This document shows, one piece after another, positions 22,993 through 34,408 of a DNA stretch of 64,000 nucleotides. Position numbers and translations under genes: made by a program. The DNA is from Perkinsus marinus ATCC 50983 (lineage: Eukaryota > Perkinsozoa > Perkinsida > Perkinsidae): positions 122,098 to 186,097 of the forward strand of contig NW_003214716.1 in NCBI RefSeq assembly GCF_000006405.1. Reading direction: 5' to 3'. The notes under the pieces are model-generated. The model searched no databases, was not told where the DNA came from, and was given only the letters and a program-made list of their open reading frames with translations. Each line of letters starts with the position of its first letter. The stretch's first letter is position 1.

Positions 22993-24883
22993 ATAATTTT
23001 GAGGGATGCAATAGAAATTGTTCATATTTAAATATCATGCTCACCCGTCGGTCCTCGCTAGCATGCGAGTTCGTCTCATCTTAGCTCAACTTTTCCACGA
23101 TTTTGAGTCGTTCTGTTTGAGTTGGCATAAGAAGGGAAGGCTTTCTTTTACAGATGGCGTGGAATTCATAAGCCTGCTTGTTTTGTGAATCGCGAATGAT
23201 CGATGTAAAGAAATTCGCATGACATTTTAAATTGCGATCCAGTGGTATTGCCGTATCACTGAGAATGGCGGTGAAATGTCAGTGAAGAAAATCTCCATTG
23301 AAGAGGTTTCCCTCGAAAATAGACCACAGTCAGTTCATGGTCGCAGTGCTCGCGGACAAGCGTTATGGGGTTTACTAAACCCCCTCACAAAATAATAGAA
23401 CATACAGTATTTTTTCGATTTCTTTGTTATTACTGCGACTCAGGTTGTGAGATTCCGTGTGTGAGGGTATCACTAATGTAGGAACAAAAATATATCAGAG
23501 TCGTATCATTATTCGCTCGCTTTAGTAAAATTTCTGAAACGGTCAATTTTTCCGCGCTTTCAAAAAAATACAACACCATCTCTATAGAAACCCAGGACGA
23601 AATAGCGTTCTCCAGGGTTTGATAACAATGGGGAAAGTGTTCCCAATGTGATGACATTCACACCACAAGCTGATTGAAGAATGTTCCGTGAGAAATACAA
23701 AATAGGTTCCTGGATGATTCTCTGATAGTGGAATATGGCTTTGGTGTACTTAGATTAGCTAAGGAGTATATAAGACATTCCGCGTGATATCTGCGCACGT
23801 CCTTGGTTAAATTGAACTCCTAAACTTCTCGGGTGTAATATTAACTTTCTTGCTATTTTAGCAGAAGCACGGGATGAATGTTGACTAAACGAATAGTTGA
23901 AAATTGTCGATAATTTAATTACCATTACCAATTATTTGACCTGAAAATGTCAACACTTTCTGTGTAACACAGTGAACTAGGTGTAGGGGAAAATTGAGTT
24001 TCAGTCACTCGGTTGGGTTGAAAAATCCATAGTTTGCGTGGTACGACGTAAAACTTTGTAAAGTTTTTCATATTCACATAAATTCATTTCTGATGCAAAT
24101 TCGAGCAACTGTTTTATTTTTGTCACAAGACGATCTCGAGGTATATGTTATTAATAAATTCATCAGCGTTAGGATATCTCTCCAAGTGGGGAGAGCTCGT
24201 GGGGTCGATCCCTGGATGGCGGGTATCGTCGAGAAAATGAGAAAGCGGTCTATGGGTGTAGTGGAGTCTAGCGGAGCGACGCACATATGAGTGTCTGATC
24301 TGTATTAGCTGCGGCGTACGCATGCGCATTCATCAGTCCCGTCTCGAGTGATACCGTATCAGCAGTCCTTATCGCCTTGCGTTCACAGTGGGCATTCCCG
24401 AGCGGTCACAACAATGGGGTATCTTTTTAAAAGATTCGTTACGAATTTGTGAATATGTATTGACTATTGTCGCCCTCGAGCTCGTCAGAAAACACATGAC
24501 TGGAATGCCCAGTTGGGACCAGATTTGCTCTATCACTTGGTTTCCCTCGGAGATTTCGTTTTCCGATTGCGCTGAGTTTTGGTTATGTTCAATTAGAGAT
24601 GGGGTTTGATACGGACAACTCTCGTCAACGAATCAAACGATGAGCCCCAAAGTCTCAACGACTCTGAAGGCCGCCAATAAACGTATCTTAACTTCATTGT
24701 GGCGAAAAGTATGTCAGAAGTGGTCAAGTTATTCACCGCTACAGCAACACTAGGTAGACTTTAGTTTTCTCTCAGCGTAGGAATAGTCGATTCACCATCA
24801 TCATCCATCCTAACTACACTCAAACCCTCCACATTATAATAGAAACCTCATTAGCCTCACAACATGACATCTAACAAATTCGA
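22993..24883. other. Intergenic between convergent PLAC8 and zinc-finger genes
   Basis: Holds a reverse copy (23590-23680) of the dispersed VNVIT/SPLLSNPG gene fragment and a T-arm-like motif at about 24205. Short ORFs only. Confidence 0.45.
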
Positions 24884-27800
24884 TCAACTATCAGGAAACT
24901 CCTCTCCATTAATAATAGATGATACCATCCTTTCGAATTCATCAGCGCTCGGCTCGCCAGAAAACCGCGGCCATTGCTTTTCTTCATCATCACAACTTCC
25001 CCAAACCTCCTCAATTTCCTTGTCGACCTCCGAGACCCCCGGTTCGATCCCCGGTGGCGGAATTTCTTCATCGCCATCTTCTGATTTAACTTCATCCTCA
25101 TATTTCTTCATTGGAATGTCCGGTTCTAGCTCAATTAGAGGTGGTCTTTCATCAACACTAACTCCAACAGCGGATCTGACGACACATAAGCTCTACAAAA
25201 AAGTTTTTTGTAGAGCTTTAGCAAGCTCTACTTATTCCTTGTATAGCTTTTTGATGACTTTTTTTGTGAGTTTTCCGGTTTTTTGAAAAAACAGGATCTG
25301 TTCGATGCACTACGTCGGCTCACAGTTTAGGAGGAACACATGTTCGCTTTCCTCATCAGCTGAGCTCAGAAAATATGAATTTGGGTAGAAGTGTAATACA
25401 GAACCAATAAGAATTTCCTCTCAGAATTTTAATATTATCACAAACTGTTACTATTACTTCCCATCAGTGTTGGAGTAGTAGGAATATATGTAATCGCTTT
25501 CCTCATCAGCTGCTGAGCTCAGAAGAGTTTATATACGAATTCGAGTAGAAGTGTAATACAGAAACCAACGAGAATTTCCTCTCAGAATTTTCCTATTTTT
25601 CCCCACACTCACCTCTCGCGATGGGACTTCGTTCGAAGGTGTTGTCGTATTTCCCACGGCGACGCCAAAGTGACGTTGCAACGGCAACCTAGGTAAAAAT
25701 TTCAGTCGTGGGGCACAAATAATACTTGTAATACCATAATTCGACCAAATCGCGATAACTTTTAATAGCCGACGAGTTATGATATATATTACATATCTCT
25801 AGAGAACATCATTCTCACGTTTTTATCAACCACATTTGAAAATTCATGAGTAACGACTCACAATAGTTAGCTCCAGCAGCTTCCCCTTTAGTTAAATAAG
25901 AGATGTCCTCAACTTTCATATCATCAAATTTCGGCAAAAACTCCTCCTTGGAAACCTCTTTAGCCGGGAAACTGAGAAAATGAAAAATTCAACCCAATAC
26001 TCCGTAAAAACTACAATCAATGTGAATGTTATATCAATTTAGGAGGAAATTCTGCAGTTTTAAGGGAAAATATTAAAATTCCCAGAGAATTATTGTTAGT
26101 TTTTGCACTACACTTCTACCCAAATTCGTATGCGAGGAAACTCCCGAGCTGAGCTGATGAGGAAATCCAACACTGCTTACTGCCATCCAGATTTGTAATA
26201 GAGTCTCGGGTCTTGACCAACTTCGTCACACCAGTCGTGATACATTAAATTAGACTGACATTATCAACTTCAAACCATCTGCAGTGCGATGCAAACCTAC
26301 CCGATGAGCGTTTATACCCGTGTGAAAATGTACCGCTTCCGGAGTTTTTAAATGTGCGTCACAACAACTACACCAGAAGCTGAAAAATGGAAATACAATT
26401 TGCGATTCGCTGAAAACATGAACGATAAAATTCCTATATATTATTAATTGGAGTTTCACCCTAGTGATATGAAAAAAAAATTGCGAAAAATATATTTCAC
26501 GACTACTGCATATCACCGCTTCACATAAAACGGGTGAAACTCCATTGTAATACGTACAATGCAATAATATACTATAGTATTGTATTGAAGTAGTAATACT
26601 AGGTCTTCGTAACGCAGGGGCGGAGTTCGCTCTATCCGCGTTTAGTGACTCGATCAACAAATTCGACATATCTCTTCGGTTCGATCCCCGGGTCGGACAT
26701 TTTTCCGTCAAAAAAGTTTCGAGAAATCGAGTTTTTCGATTTTTGCGCAAACCTCGGCATATAAAGGAGTCGTTTTAATGTATCTACTGGACTCCTACGC
26801 TTTCTAGTTATTTTCTGCACGCATGCACAACGCGAAAGCGCCTGTTGTTGCGGTATATGCTCCACCCGCTACGCTCGCTCCGAAATTGATATAAATGTAA
26901 TTCACTGGAGTTTCACCCGTTTTACGTGAAGTGGCGTAAAACTCGGTGAAAAACGCGATATTCGCGGTGATATGCAATAGTCGTGAAATGTGTTCCCCAC
27001 TAGTGTTTATGCATATCACTAGGGTCAAGAAACTCCACTGCTATCTATGTTACATGTAAAAACATGATAAAATTCGATAAAATTTTAATTTTTTCGTTTT
27101 AGTAAATTTAAAACATTTGTTAGATAATTATATATTCACCACAGCAGCGACCAAACCTACTGCCTGGGGTAACCATTAGCACTGATCGCTAGTTTGATTC
27201 GATGGGATTTAATTTTATCGATTTCCTTGTTGAACGCCTCGCATATTCCAAACCTTTTCCGCAACTTTTCCCGTTGAGTCAAATGCACCTAAAATTTTGT
27301 GGAAAAAATATTAATTATTGATATTGGAGTTTCACAACCCATTTTACGTAAAGTGGCGTAAAACTCCGTGAAAAAACGCGATATTCGCGGTGATATGCAA
27401 TACTCGTGAAATATGTTTTTCACTAGTGTTTCTCATATCACTAGAATAAAACTCCATTATACGATAAATTAAGATGATCAATTATCGTTAATTACATATT
27501 TCAAGGAAAATTACCAAAAATTACAAGGATGAAAAATAAACTCATAGAATTCTTCAAACTACGAAGGGAAAAAACCAAAAATTACACGAAATTACCAAAA
27601 ATCCCGAGCAAAAAATACCAAAAAAATATCATAAATTACTATACCGGGTCACTCCGATGCTCCGCTTCAATATCTCGCAGCATATTGTCGCCTGCCATAC
27701 CAAAAATTGGAAAATTCTCACCAAAATTCCCTCTCTTACTAATTCCTGCAGTTTCCACGAATACATCACATATGTTACATAGAATTGAATCTTCCAAAAC

Positions 27801-27884
27801 ACCTATCGAGAAAAAAGAAGAGAAATGCCGACGCCGGGAATCGAACGCGATAATGTTATGCCAGTTAGGAGGGTTGATAGACAT
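24884..27884 (-). CDS. Triple zinc-finger protein (U1/matrin-type C2H2)
   Basis: Eight exons, one frame, 316 aa: 27740-27884, 27645-27691, 27161-27288, 26301-26379, 26181-26254, 25862-25971, 25613-25688, 24884-25175. Fingers 2 and 3 are exact C-x2-C-x12-H-x5-H units at residues 110-132 and 195-217, the U1/matrin pattern typical of RNA- or spliceosome-associated proteins. Finger 1 (C36, C39, H60, H66) has a longer loop and is split over three exons. The acidic C-terminal region has EVDKEIEEVWGSCDDEEK and a final DEFERMVSSIINGEEF helix. Start at 27884 is the first ATG of the open frame. Introns 2 and 3 hold family A copies and introns 5 and 7 family B copies; other introns are 46-49 nt except intron 6 (173 nt). 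Nuclear location is inferred from the fingers. Confidence 0.85.
25188..25218. repeat. Perfect 15-bp inverted repeat beside an acceptor
   Basis: AAGCTCTACAAAAAA, one G, then its exact complement. Lies 12 bases upstream (in transcript sense) of the exon 8 acceptor of the triple zinc-finger gene, so it could fold in the pre-mRNA at the branch-site region. Confidence 0.8.
25325..25610 (-). mobile_element. Family B tandem pair, intron 7 of triple zinc-finger gene
   Basis: One full junction of the 161-bp unit type (TGTTACTATTACTTCCCATC then AGTGTTGGAGTAGTAGG) in reverse orientation, showing this unit also exists outside the two long arrays. Confidence 0.75.
26040..26175 (+). mobile_element. Family B element, intron 5 of triple zinc-finger gene
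   Basis: Ends GAGGAAATCCAACACTG; its right end is six bases from the exon 5 boundary at 26181, so on the minus strand the 5' splice site abuts the element. Confidence 0.65.
26449..26544 (+). mobile_element. Family A element, internally deleted, intron 3
   Basis: 96 bp, perfect ends, missing the central ATATCGCG-to-CACC part. Confidence 0.85.
26906..27037 (-). mobile_element. Family A element, intron 3
   Basis: 132 bp, perfect ends, opposite orientation to the copy at 26449 in the same intron. Confidence 0.9.
27325..27456 (-). mobile_element. Family A element, intron 2
   Basis: 132 bp; left end perfect, right end AAAACTCCA. Confidence 0.9.
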
Positions 27885-27995
27885 GGACTCAACGCGTGAG
27901 AAAGGCGGCTTAAATCCATATATTTCATGTTGGAATCGCTCGTCTCGAGCACAGCGGAGCGAAGCGTTCCACGATGTGCATCAGTTGAATCGAAG

Positions 27996-28129
27996 TGAAG
28001 TTTCACCCGTTTTCTATGAAATGGCGTAAAACTCCATGTGAAAAAAACGCATTGAAAAAAAAAACATTTTTTCGTGAAATTTGAAATATGTTTTTCACTA
28101 GTGGTTTTCATATCACGATTGAATTTCCA
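27996..28129 (-). mobile_element. Family A element between the two zinc-finger genes
   Basis: Diverged copy with an A-rich expansion in the middle; ends TGAAGTTTC and GAATTTCCA. Confidence 0.7.
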
Positions 28130-28291
28130 TGTGATAGTAACTATTAATGCTACTACTTCACAAATCACAACCTACTGGCAAAAATTATAAAATTAGTATA
28201 TGTTTAAATTAACGTTATTAATGTTATAATTAATTAAATTATATTAAATGTAGGAAATTTTCATATCACATATTAAACTCTCATAAAACCA

Positions 28292-28409
28292 TGGAGTTTC
28301 ACCCTAGTGATACGAAAAACATATTTCACGACTATAGCATATCACCGCGAATATCGCCTTCTTCACCGACTTCTACGCCACTTCACGTAAAACGAATTGT
28401 GAAACTCCA
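28292..28409 (+). mobile_element. Family A element just past the second zinc-finger gene
   Basis: 118 bp. Its right end is 8 bases from the stop codon at 28418, so it probably forms part of that gene's 3' untranslated region. Confidence 0.85.
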
Positions 28410-28417
28410 ATACAAAC

Positions 28418-31400
28418 TCATCCTCCAAAAATCTCACTTATTTCTTCCTCCGGAATTTTTTCCACAATTTTTTCTCCCAAAACGATGCAAATTGGTTTAA
28501 CCTCTACCAACCACGTGTTCGCTTCTTCCGACCAATTTCCACTATATTTCACTCCGAATTCTCCATGTAGAATCTCCGCTTCACATCTGCGTTGAGGAAA
28601 TGCAAGTGAGAGCAAGATTGCAAGATTTACAATGGTGTCACTCGCGGAAATTTAGCTCGCATTTTGGTGATATCATCATCATCCCGAAATCGTTTATTAG
28701 GATTTCCGTCCGGCTGAGAATATCTCCACTCGCGAGTAGATTCCCTAAAGTAGAGGAAATAGTAATTATAAACAAATGCAGCGGAGTTACTTCACCACCC
28801 TAGTGATATGAAAAACACTAGTGAGAAATATATTTCACGACTACTGCATATCACCGCGAATAATATCGCAGAGTACTACGCCACTTCACGTAAAACGGGT
28901 TGTGAAACTCCAGTGTTTGAGAAATTCTTATTGGTTTATTACGTACTTGCCGCATCCTTGTTATGTAACGAAACGATAGTAAAAGAGTACGAATAGATAT
29001 CGTCCAGAGAGCAGATACAGTATCAGAAAAATGGCAAGAGTAACTCAATAGGGCATCCAGTGTTTTCAGAGTTACACATTGGAGTTTCACAACTACCCGT
29101 TTCACGTGAAGTGGTGAAAAATGCGGTATTCAACGCGGTGATATGCAGTAGTCGTGAAATATGTTTTTCACTAGTGTTTTTCATATCACTAGGGCCACCC
29201 GTGAAAACATATTTCACTCCGCGAAAAACGCATGTGAGCAGTGAATAACGCGTAAGACACGTGATGTGTGGTTTTTCATGTGATACGGGGTGATTTGCCA
29301 AGTGTTTTCAATTCGCCACTTCATATCGCGCTTTTCATATGGAGTATTACGACGCCACTTCACGTAGTAAAACGGGTAGTCGTGAAACTCCAATATATAA
29401 GGAACTCATATATTGGAGTTTTACTAACCACCCGATCATACTACGAATGAGCAGCTCTCGAATCGCCTACATACTTCTACTCGAATTCGCATGCACTATA
29501 TAACCACTAATATCAGCTCTACTATGGAAGAATATATGTTTACATCACCAACTATACAAATTCGGGTAGTAGAAATGTGGAGACACCAATGAGAATTTCC
29601 TCAAAATTTCCTACTAGAATTGCCTTTTTTTCTTACCGTCTTCTCATCGCATCAGGATTTGGAATTAGTTGAGTTATTCTTTCACGACGACTAGCCATAA
29701 ACTCCTCGGGGGTCCTCCCATAAGGATGTATGCTTCTATCGGTGCATATAGACCGTAGATGATCGTACGAGTTGCTCGAGGAATGGTATGAGCGCCTGAT
29801 TAGAGCAAAACTGCCAAGTGAACTTCACTCGAAATCGACCTTTATCATTTGAGGTGGTGACGGGTGACACGATGAATCTTGCAAAAAAAAAAGAAAAAAC
29901 AAAAAAAAACAATTACGAAACACTCATACAGTGGAGTTTCACAACTACCCGTTTTACGTGAAGTGGCGTAAAACTCCGTGAAAAACGCGATATTTGCGGT
30001 GAGATGCAGTAGTCGTGAAATATGTTTTTCACTAGTGTTTTTCATATCACTAGGGTCAAGAAACTCCATTGCTATTCTGTATTACACTTCTACCCGAATT
30101 CATATGTAAACTCTTCTGAGGTCAGCAGCTGATGAGGAAAGCGATTACATATATTCCTACTACTCCAACACTGATGGGAAGTAGTAGTAACAGTTTGTGA
30201 TAATATTAAAATTCTGAGAGGAAATTCTTATTGGTTTCTGTATTACACTTCTACCCAAATTCATATATAAACTCTTCTGAGCTCAGCAGCTGATGAGGAA
30301 AGCGATTACATATATTCCTACTACTCCAACACTGATGGGAAGTAGTAGTAACAGTTTGTGATAATATTAAAATTCTGAGAGGAAATTCTTATTGGTTTCT
30401 GTATTACACTTCTACCCAAATTCATATATAAACTCTTCTGAGCACAGCAGCTGATGAGGAAAGCGATTACATATATTCCTACTACTCCAACACTGATGGG
30501 AAGTAGTAGTAACAGTTTGTGATAATATTAAAATTCTGAGAGGAAATTCTTATTGGTTTCTGTATTACACTTCTACCCAAATTCATATATAAACTCTTCT
30601 GAGCTCAGCAGCTGATGAGGAAAGCGATTACATATATTCCTACTACTCCAACACTGATGGGAAGTAGTAGTAACAGTTTGTGATAATATTAAAATTCTGA
30701 GAGGAAATTCTTATTGGTTTCTGTATTACACTTCTACCCAAATTCATATATAAACTCTTCTGAGCTCAGCAGCTGATGAGGAAAGCGATTACATATATTC
30801 CTACTACTCCAACACGCGTTAGTTCATACTCTCGATAAGAAGTCGCCTCATGCTCTTGCTCAAGCTGTGTGCGAGTTGGTGGTGTATTAACTCCCCCGAA
30901 CGAATCAAAATCCGTAGCACTACTGCTAATTTCCGATCTGAAAAAAATAGTGTTGGTGTTGACAATATGGAAATTCGCACCCGAATTCACACGTCAGCTG
31001 ATGAGAAAAGCGAACATATATTCCTCCAGCATGGAAATTCGGAATTTCGAAATTAGTTCACTAAACAGTTAAGGAAAATATGCACATGGTCAACTACATG
31101 TGTTGGTGATAATATGAAATTTGGCGAAATTTTTCTACCCGAATTCATATTTAAACTCATATAGAAAAGCGAAGATATATTCCTCCAAAACTGCGCACAG
31201 GAATATTTCATTTTTCATCACATGAGTGAAAAAATAAATTATATTTTATGTGTAATGAGTATATTCATTTTTGCATTACCGCGAGGATGACGCTGGAGTG
31301 AGTCGCACAGATCGGACGAATCTGGAAAAAAATAAAACGATCATAAAACAATAAAATTATCGAAAAAATATAAAAAATGATGGAGTTTCTTGACCCTAGT

Positions 31401-33147
31401 GATATGAAAAACGTATTTCACGACTACTGCATATCGTCGCGAATATCGCGTTTTTCACCGAGTTTTACGCCACCACTTCACGTAAAACGGGTAGTTGTGA
31501 AACTCCATATTTCATATTCATATTTGTTCTAGTATAATCGAGTTCCACTCGAAAAATGAAAAACACTAGTGAAAAACACATTTCACATTTCACATTTCAC
31601 TTCGCGAAAAACGCATGTGAGCAGTGAATAACGCGTAAAACACGTGGTGTGGTTTTTCATGTGATACGGGGTGATTCGCCAAGTGTTTTCAATTCGCCAC
31701 TTCATATCGCGTTTTTCACATGGAGTATTACGACGCCACTTCACGTAGTAAAACGGGTCGTCGTGAAACTCCATTATATGCTACTCTCGGATCGAAAATG
31801 GCTTACCCGGAACTGCTCGTTGGTCGCGGCGTTAACGACACCCTAGAATCTGAAATTTTGTTGATGATGATATTTAGTGACAAATTATGTAATTACCATT
31901 GATAAACCCGGGAGGAGGCGGGAACGACGGTCGAGGAGTTGCGCTTGGAGTGGTATGATGAACAGAGCCTGAAAAAACTCATTGAGTGGTACAGCAGTTT
32001 GGGAGGAAAATACGCACATGGTCAACTACATGTGTTGGTGATGATATGAAAATTGTTATTGGCTTATGTATTACACTTCTACCCGAATTTCTATATAAAC
32101 TCTTCTGAGCTCAGCAGCTGATGAGGAAAGCGATTACATATATTCCTACTACTCCAACACTGATGGGAAGTAGTAGTAACAGTTTGTAATAATATTAAAA
32201 TTCTGAGAGGAAATTCTTATTGGTTTCTGTATTACACTTCTACCCGAATTCATATATAAACTCTTCTGAGCTCAGCAGCTGATGAGGAAAGCGATTACAT
32301 ATATTCCTACTACTCCAACACTGATGGGAAGTAGTAGTAACAGTTTGTAATAATATTAAAATTCTGAGAGGAAATTCTTATTGGTTTCTGTATTACACTT
32401 CTACCCGAATTCATATATAAACTCTTCTGAGCTCAGCAGCTGATGAGGAAAGCGATTACATATATTCCTACTACTCCAACACTGATGGGAAGTAGTAGTA
32501 ACAGTTTGTGATAATATTAAAATTCTGAGAGGAAATTCTTATTGGTTTCTGTATTACACTTCTACCCGAATTCATATATAAACTCTTCTGAGCTCAGCAG
32601 CTGATGAGGAAAGCGATTACATATATTCCTACTACTCCAACAACAACACTGCGCGCGACTTACTCATTAGAGAATCCTCGGTTTCCGATGCACATCTTCC
32701 TGCATACGGGTCTTCATCATCATCATCACTGCTATTGAAATCAACGGCTTCAATAGTTTCCACATGTTCGCGACTTCGCACATGTTGTGTTGCCTCCCAT
32801 ACGCTCGAAAAGGTTTCGAGACAAGCCGGACAGTAATAGGAATTCCCTTGAGGGTCTGAAGAAAAAAATTATCAGAAATTCACAAGTAATTATTTTACGT
32901 ATTTGCAAACCGTTTTGAATCAATACCGTTTCCGTACCTGATTTGAATCTTGTTGATCGATTAAGATACGCTTGTCATTACTATTATCATTTTCGGCGAT
33001 ACTTCCGAGTGGATTTGTATAGATTCGATCGATATGAAGGTCAGCTCGTGAAGTTGAGACGTCCACATCGGCGACTGTGGAGGGTAGCGAGCCGACTGAA
33101 CTTGGCATGAGAGTGCTTCCACTCGGTAACGGGTTCGGTGCTGCCAT
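28418..33147 (-). CDS. Zinc-finger protein with Pro/Ser-rich middle
   Basis: Nine exons in frame, 354 aa: 32982-33147, 32664-32855, 31897-31968, 31807-31849, 31280-31321, 30830-30937, 29637-29795, 28631-28744, 28418-28586. One U1-type finger, C64-x2-C67-x12-H80-x5-H86, is followed by an acidic patch (SSDDDDEDPY), a Pro/Ser-rich stretch, a charged block with KRFRDDDD, and a well-conserved-looking C-terminal domain (NWSEEANTWLVEVKPICIVL, then EEEISEIF). The first donor (AATA|GTAATG) is inferred only from phase; an in-frame ATG at 33219 could add 24 residues. Introns 2 and 6 hold the 161-bp arrays, introns 4, 6 and 7 family A copies. It lies head-to-tail with the triple zinc-finger gene. Function unknown beyond likely nucleic-acid binding. 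Confidence 0.8.
28782..28912 (+). mobile_element. Family A element, intron 7
   Basis: Left end CGGAGTTAC (diverged), right end GAAACTCCA. Directly followed by CAGTGTTTGAGAAATTC, a family B start fragment. Confidence 0.8.
29080..29392 (-). mobile_element. Family A element, longest form (313 bp), intron 7
   Basis: The first half is a normal reverse A copy without its end; it runs into the long-form block (GCATGTGAGCAGTGAATAAC) and closes in forward orientation. It looks like two A units fused head to head. Confidence 0.85.
29413..29443 (-). mobile_element. Family A left-end fragment
   Basis: TTGGAGTTTTACTAACCACCCG only, 21 bases after the 313-bp copy. Confidence 0.55.
29932..30068 (-). mobile_element. 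Family A element abutting the first 161-bp array
   Basis: 137 bp with perfect ends. The array begins within about 10 bases of its right end, so A probably inserted at or in the array edge. Confidence 0.9.
30070..30816 (+). repeat. 161-bp tandem array derived from family B, intron 6
   Basis: ATTACACTTCTACCC recurs at 30081, 30242, 30403, 30564 and 30725, exactly 161 apart. Each unit contains the B right half and terminus (CTACTCCAACACTG), a 17-base spacer (ATGGGAAGTAGTAGTAA) and a shortened B left half (CAGTTTGTGATAATATT). Units are nearly identical. Confidence 0.95.
31074..31199 (+). mobile_element. Family B element, intron 5
   Basis: AAATATGCACATGGTCAACT to GATATATTCCTCCAAAACTG. A further B remnant lies at 30948-31033. 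Confidence 0.65.
31381..31507 (+). mobile_element. Family A element, intron 4
   Basis: 127 bp, perfect ends. Confidence 0.9.
31540..31773 (+). mobile_element. Family A element, long form, intron 4
   Basis: Shares the long block with 29080-29392 almost base for base (GTGATACGGGGTGATT, CAAGTGTTTTCAATTCGCC). Left end is degenerate (GAGTTCCACTCG), right end perfect. Confidence 0.85.
31992..32650 (+). repeat. 161-bp tandem array inside a family B copy, intron 2
   Basis: Opens with a B left end (CAGTTTGGGAGGAAAATACGC), then units at 32070, 32231, 32392 and 32553, 161 apart, and closes with AACAACACTG. The whole block reads as one B copy whose interior was amplified. Same unit as the array at 30.1 kb. 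Confidence 0.95.
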
Positions 33148-34408
33148 GCTAGGCTGGTTCACATCAACTACTAAGAGATACGCATAGTGTGTGTGTACAC
33201 TTGATATGCAAATGTTCATACATGTTCATAGCTGCCATTGTTACATTGTATATGCTCGCGGGCAGCTCTGGGGCTTTTTGTGAAGGAGACTAGGTTGGGT
33301 TAAACTAACTTTATCAGTCGTAATACGCATAAGCGTCACGACTTATTTCAGTGAACAACAACAACAACATTGTATATGCGGTATAGTTTCAGATTGATTC
33401 TCATTAACCAGAATTACCGAGCGCACAGCTGACTCTAAGACTGGCCACCAAAGATGTTTAGAGGTCTATCACCCCTACATCAACAGAATTATGGATATGC
33501 TGCGACAAGTGCGACTGCTAAACTGAGGTCTATCACGAGTACAATGACAAATTCTTCAATTGCTCTCTTCGTGTCTTCGTAGGCTCATTATTTTCATTTC
33601 CCTTTTTTTCCTTCTCTCTCTCTGCCAACTCGCACTGCTCATCGGGGAGAGTGGTAGAACATGGCATGTAATAACAAACTAAGATTACACTTTGCATCAT
33701 CAACACGCTTGTGGAATTGTGTTCTCGTTCATCATGGCTGCCGATGCTGATCAGCACACCGTCGGTAGAAGTGCGCGTCGTCTCAGCCAATACGACTTTG
33801 CCGTGTTGAGATACCACAATAATAGCTAAGCGCAGCATAACCTCCAGTAGTTGCGGTATCGTAGATGAATGACGATAATAATATCGTAGATGTGCGCTTT
33901 CTCTAGTAGTACATAGCCACATAGAGCATCATTACTTCGAAGTAGCTATAGTTCATTTGTCACTAACAGTAGCCATCTTGGCTCAAGTTTCCCTTCTTCT
34001 CCTCTGCCTCGCGTTACATCGCAACCCCACAGCCTTAACGTGCTTACTTAAGTAGTGAAATAGGAAGTCCTAGTTGCCTGAGGCGTTAATTAGGTTTAAG
34101 GCGCAATTTGCACCTATGAAACATGCGAGATAAACAGATGCGAGCGAGACGATAAATGAAACTGCAAGATACACGAATGGTGTGTCGTCTCAGCTCACGG
34201 TTCTTGCACTCTTGAGTGCTCTTATGATATCTCAATTCGGTTGAGTTGGTTTCGTTGAGGGAGCTCTTTTTCTCTCCCTGCTAAAGCGCTGACATTCAAT
34301 TCGTTCGTGTGCAACTCGATAGAAGCAACTGTTATATATATTAATTTTGAATTTTTATTACATATTTCAGTGATATTTATAATTTTTCAGGAAAATTATT
34401 TTCTATAT
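33148..34408. other. Intergenic with one doubtful ORF
   Basis: A 129-codon minus frame at 33533-33922 contains MLRLAIIVVSQHGKVVLAE and a charged C-terminus. It could be an exon or a small gene, but nothing confirms it. A divergent promoter for the zinc-finger (-) and myristoylated-protein (+) genes is expected here. The bases around 34330-34398 look like a 5'-untranslated intron ending TTTTTCAG. Confidence 0.35.

Noticed and set aside
26600-26710. tRNA gene
   Set aside because: A B-box-like motif is present but no acceptor stem, anticodon arm or A box could be paired; the same holds for the other T-arm-like sites.
26250-26750. 166-codon minus ORF
   Set aside because: It runs through a family A element and only its start of 26301-26379 is a true exon; phase and splice signals support the shorter exon.
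26632-26865. Possible exon with RKRRSPVDTLKRLL
   Set aside because: No acceptor gives the phase needed by neighbouring zinc-finger exons; the GTAGGT donor at 27160 joins directly to 26379.
8990-30816. CRISPR-like arrays
   Set aside because: Repeats are 51-161 bp without unique spacers of constant size, and the DNA is eukaryotic.
33533-33922. 129-codon minus ORF as a confident gene
   Set aside because: No domain, no signal sequence and no splice context; left as a mention in the intergenic entry.
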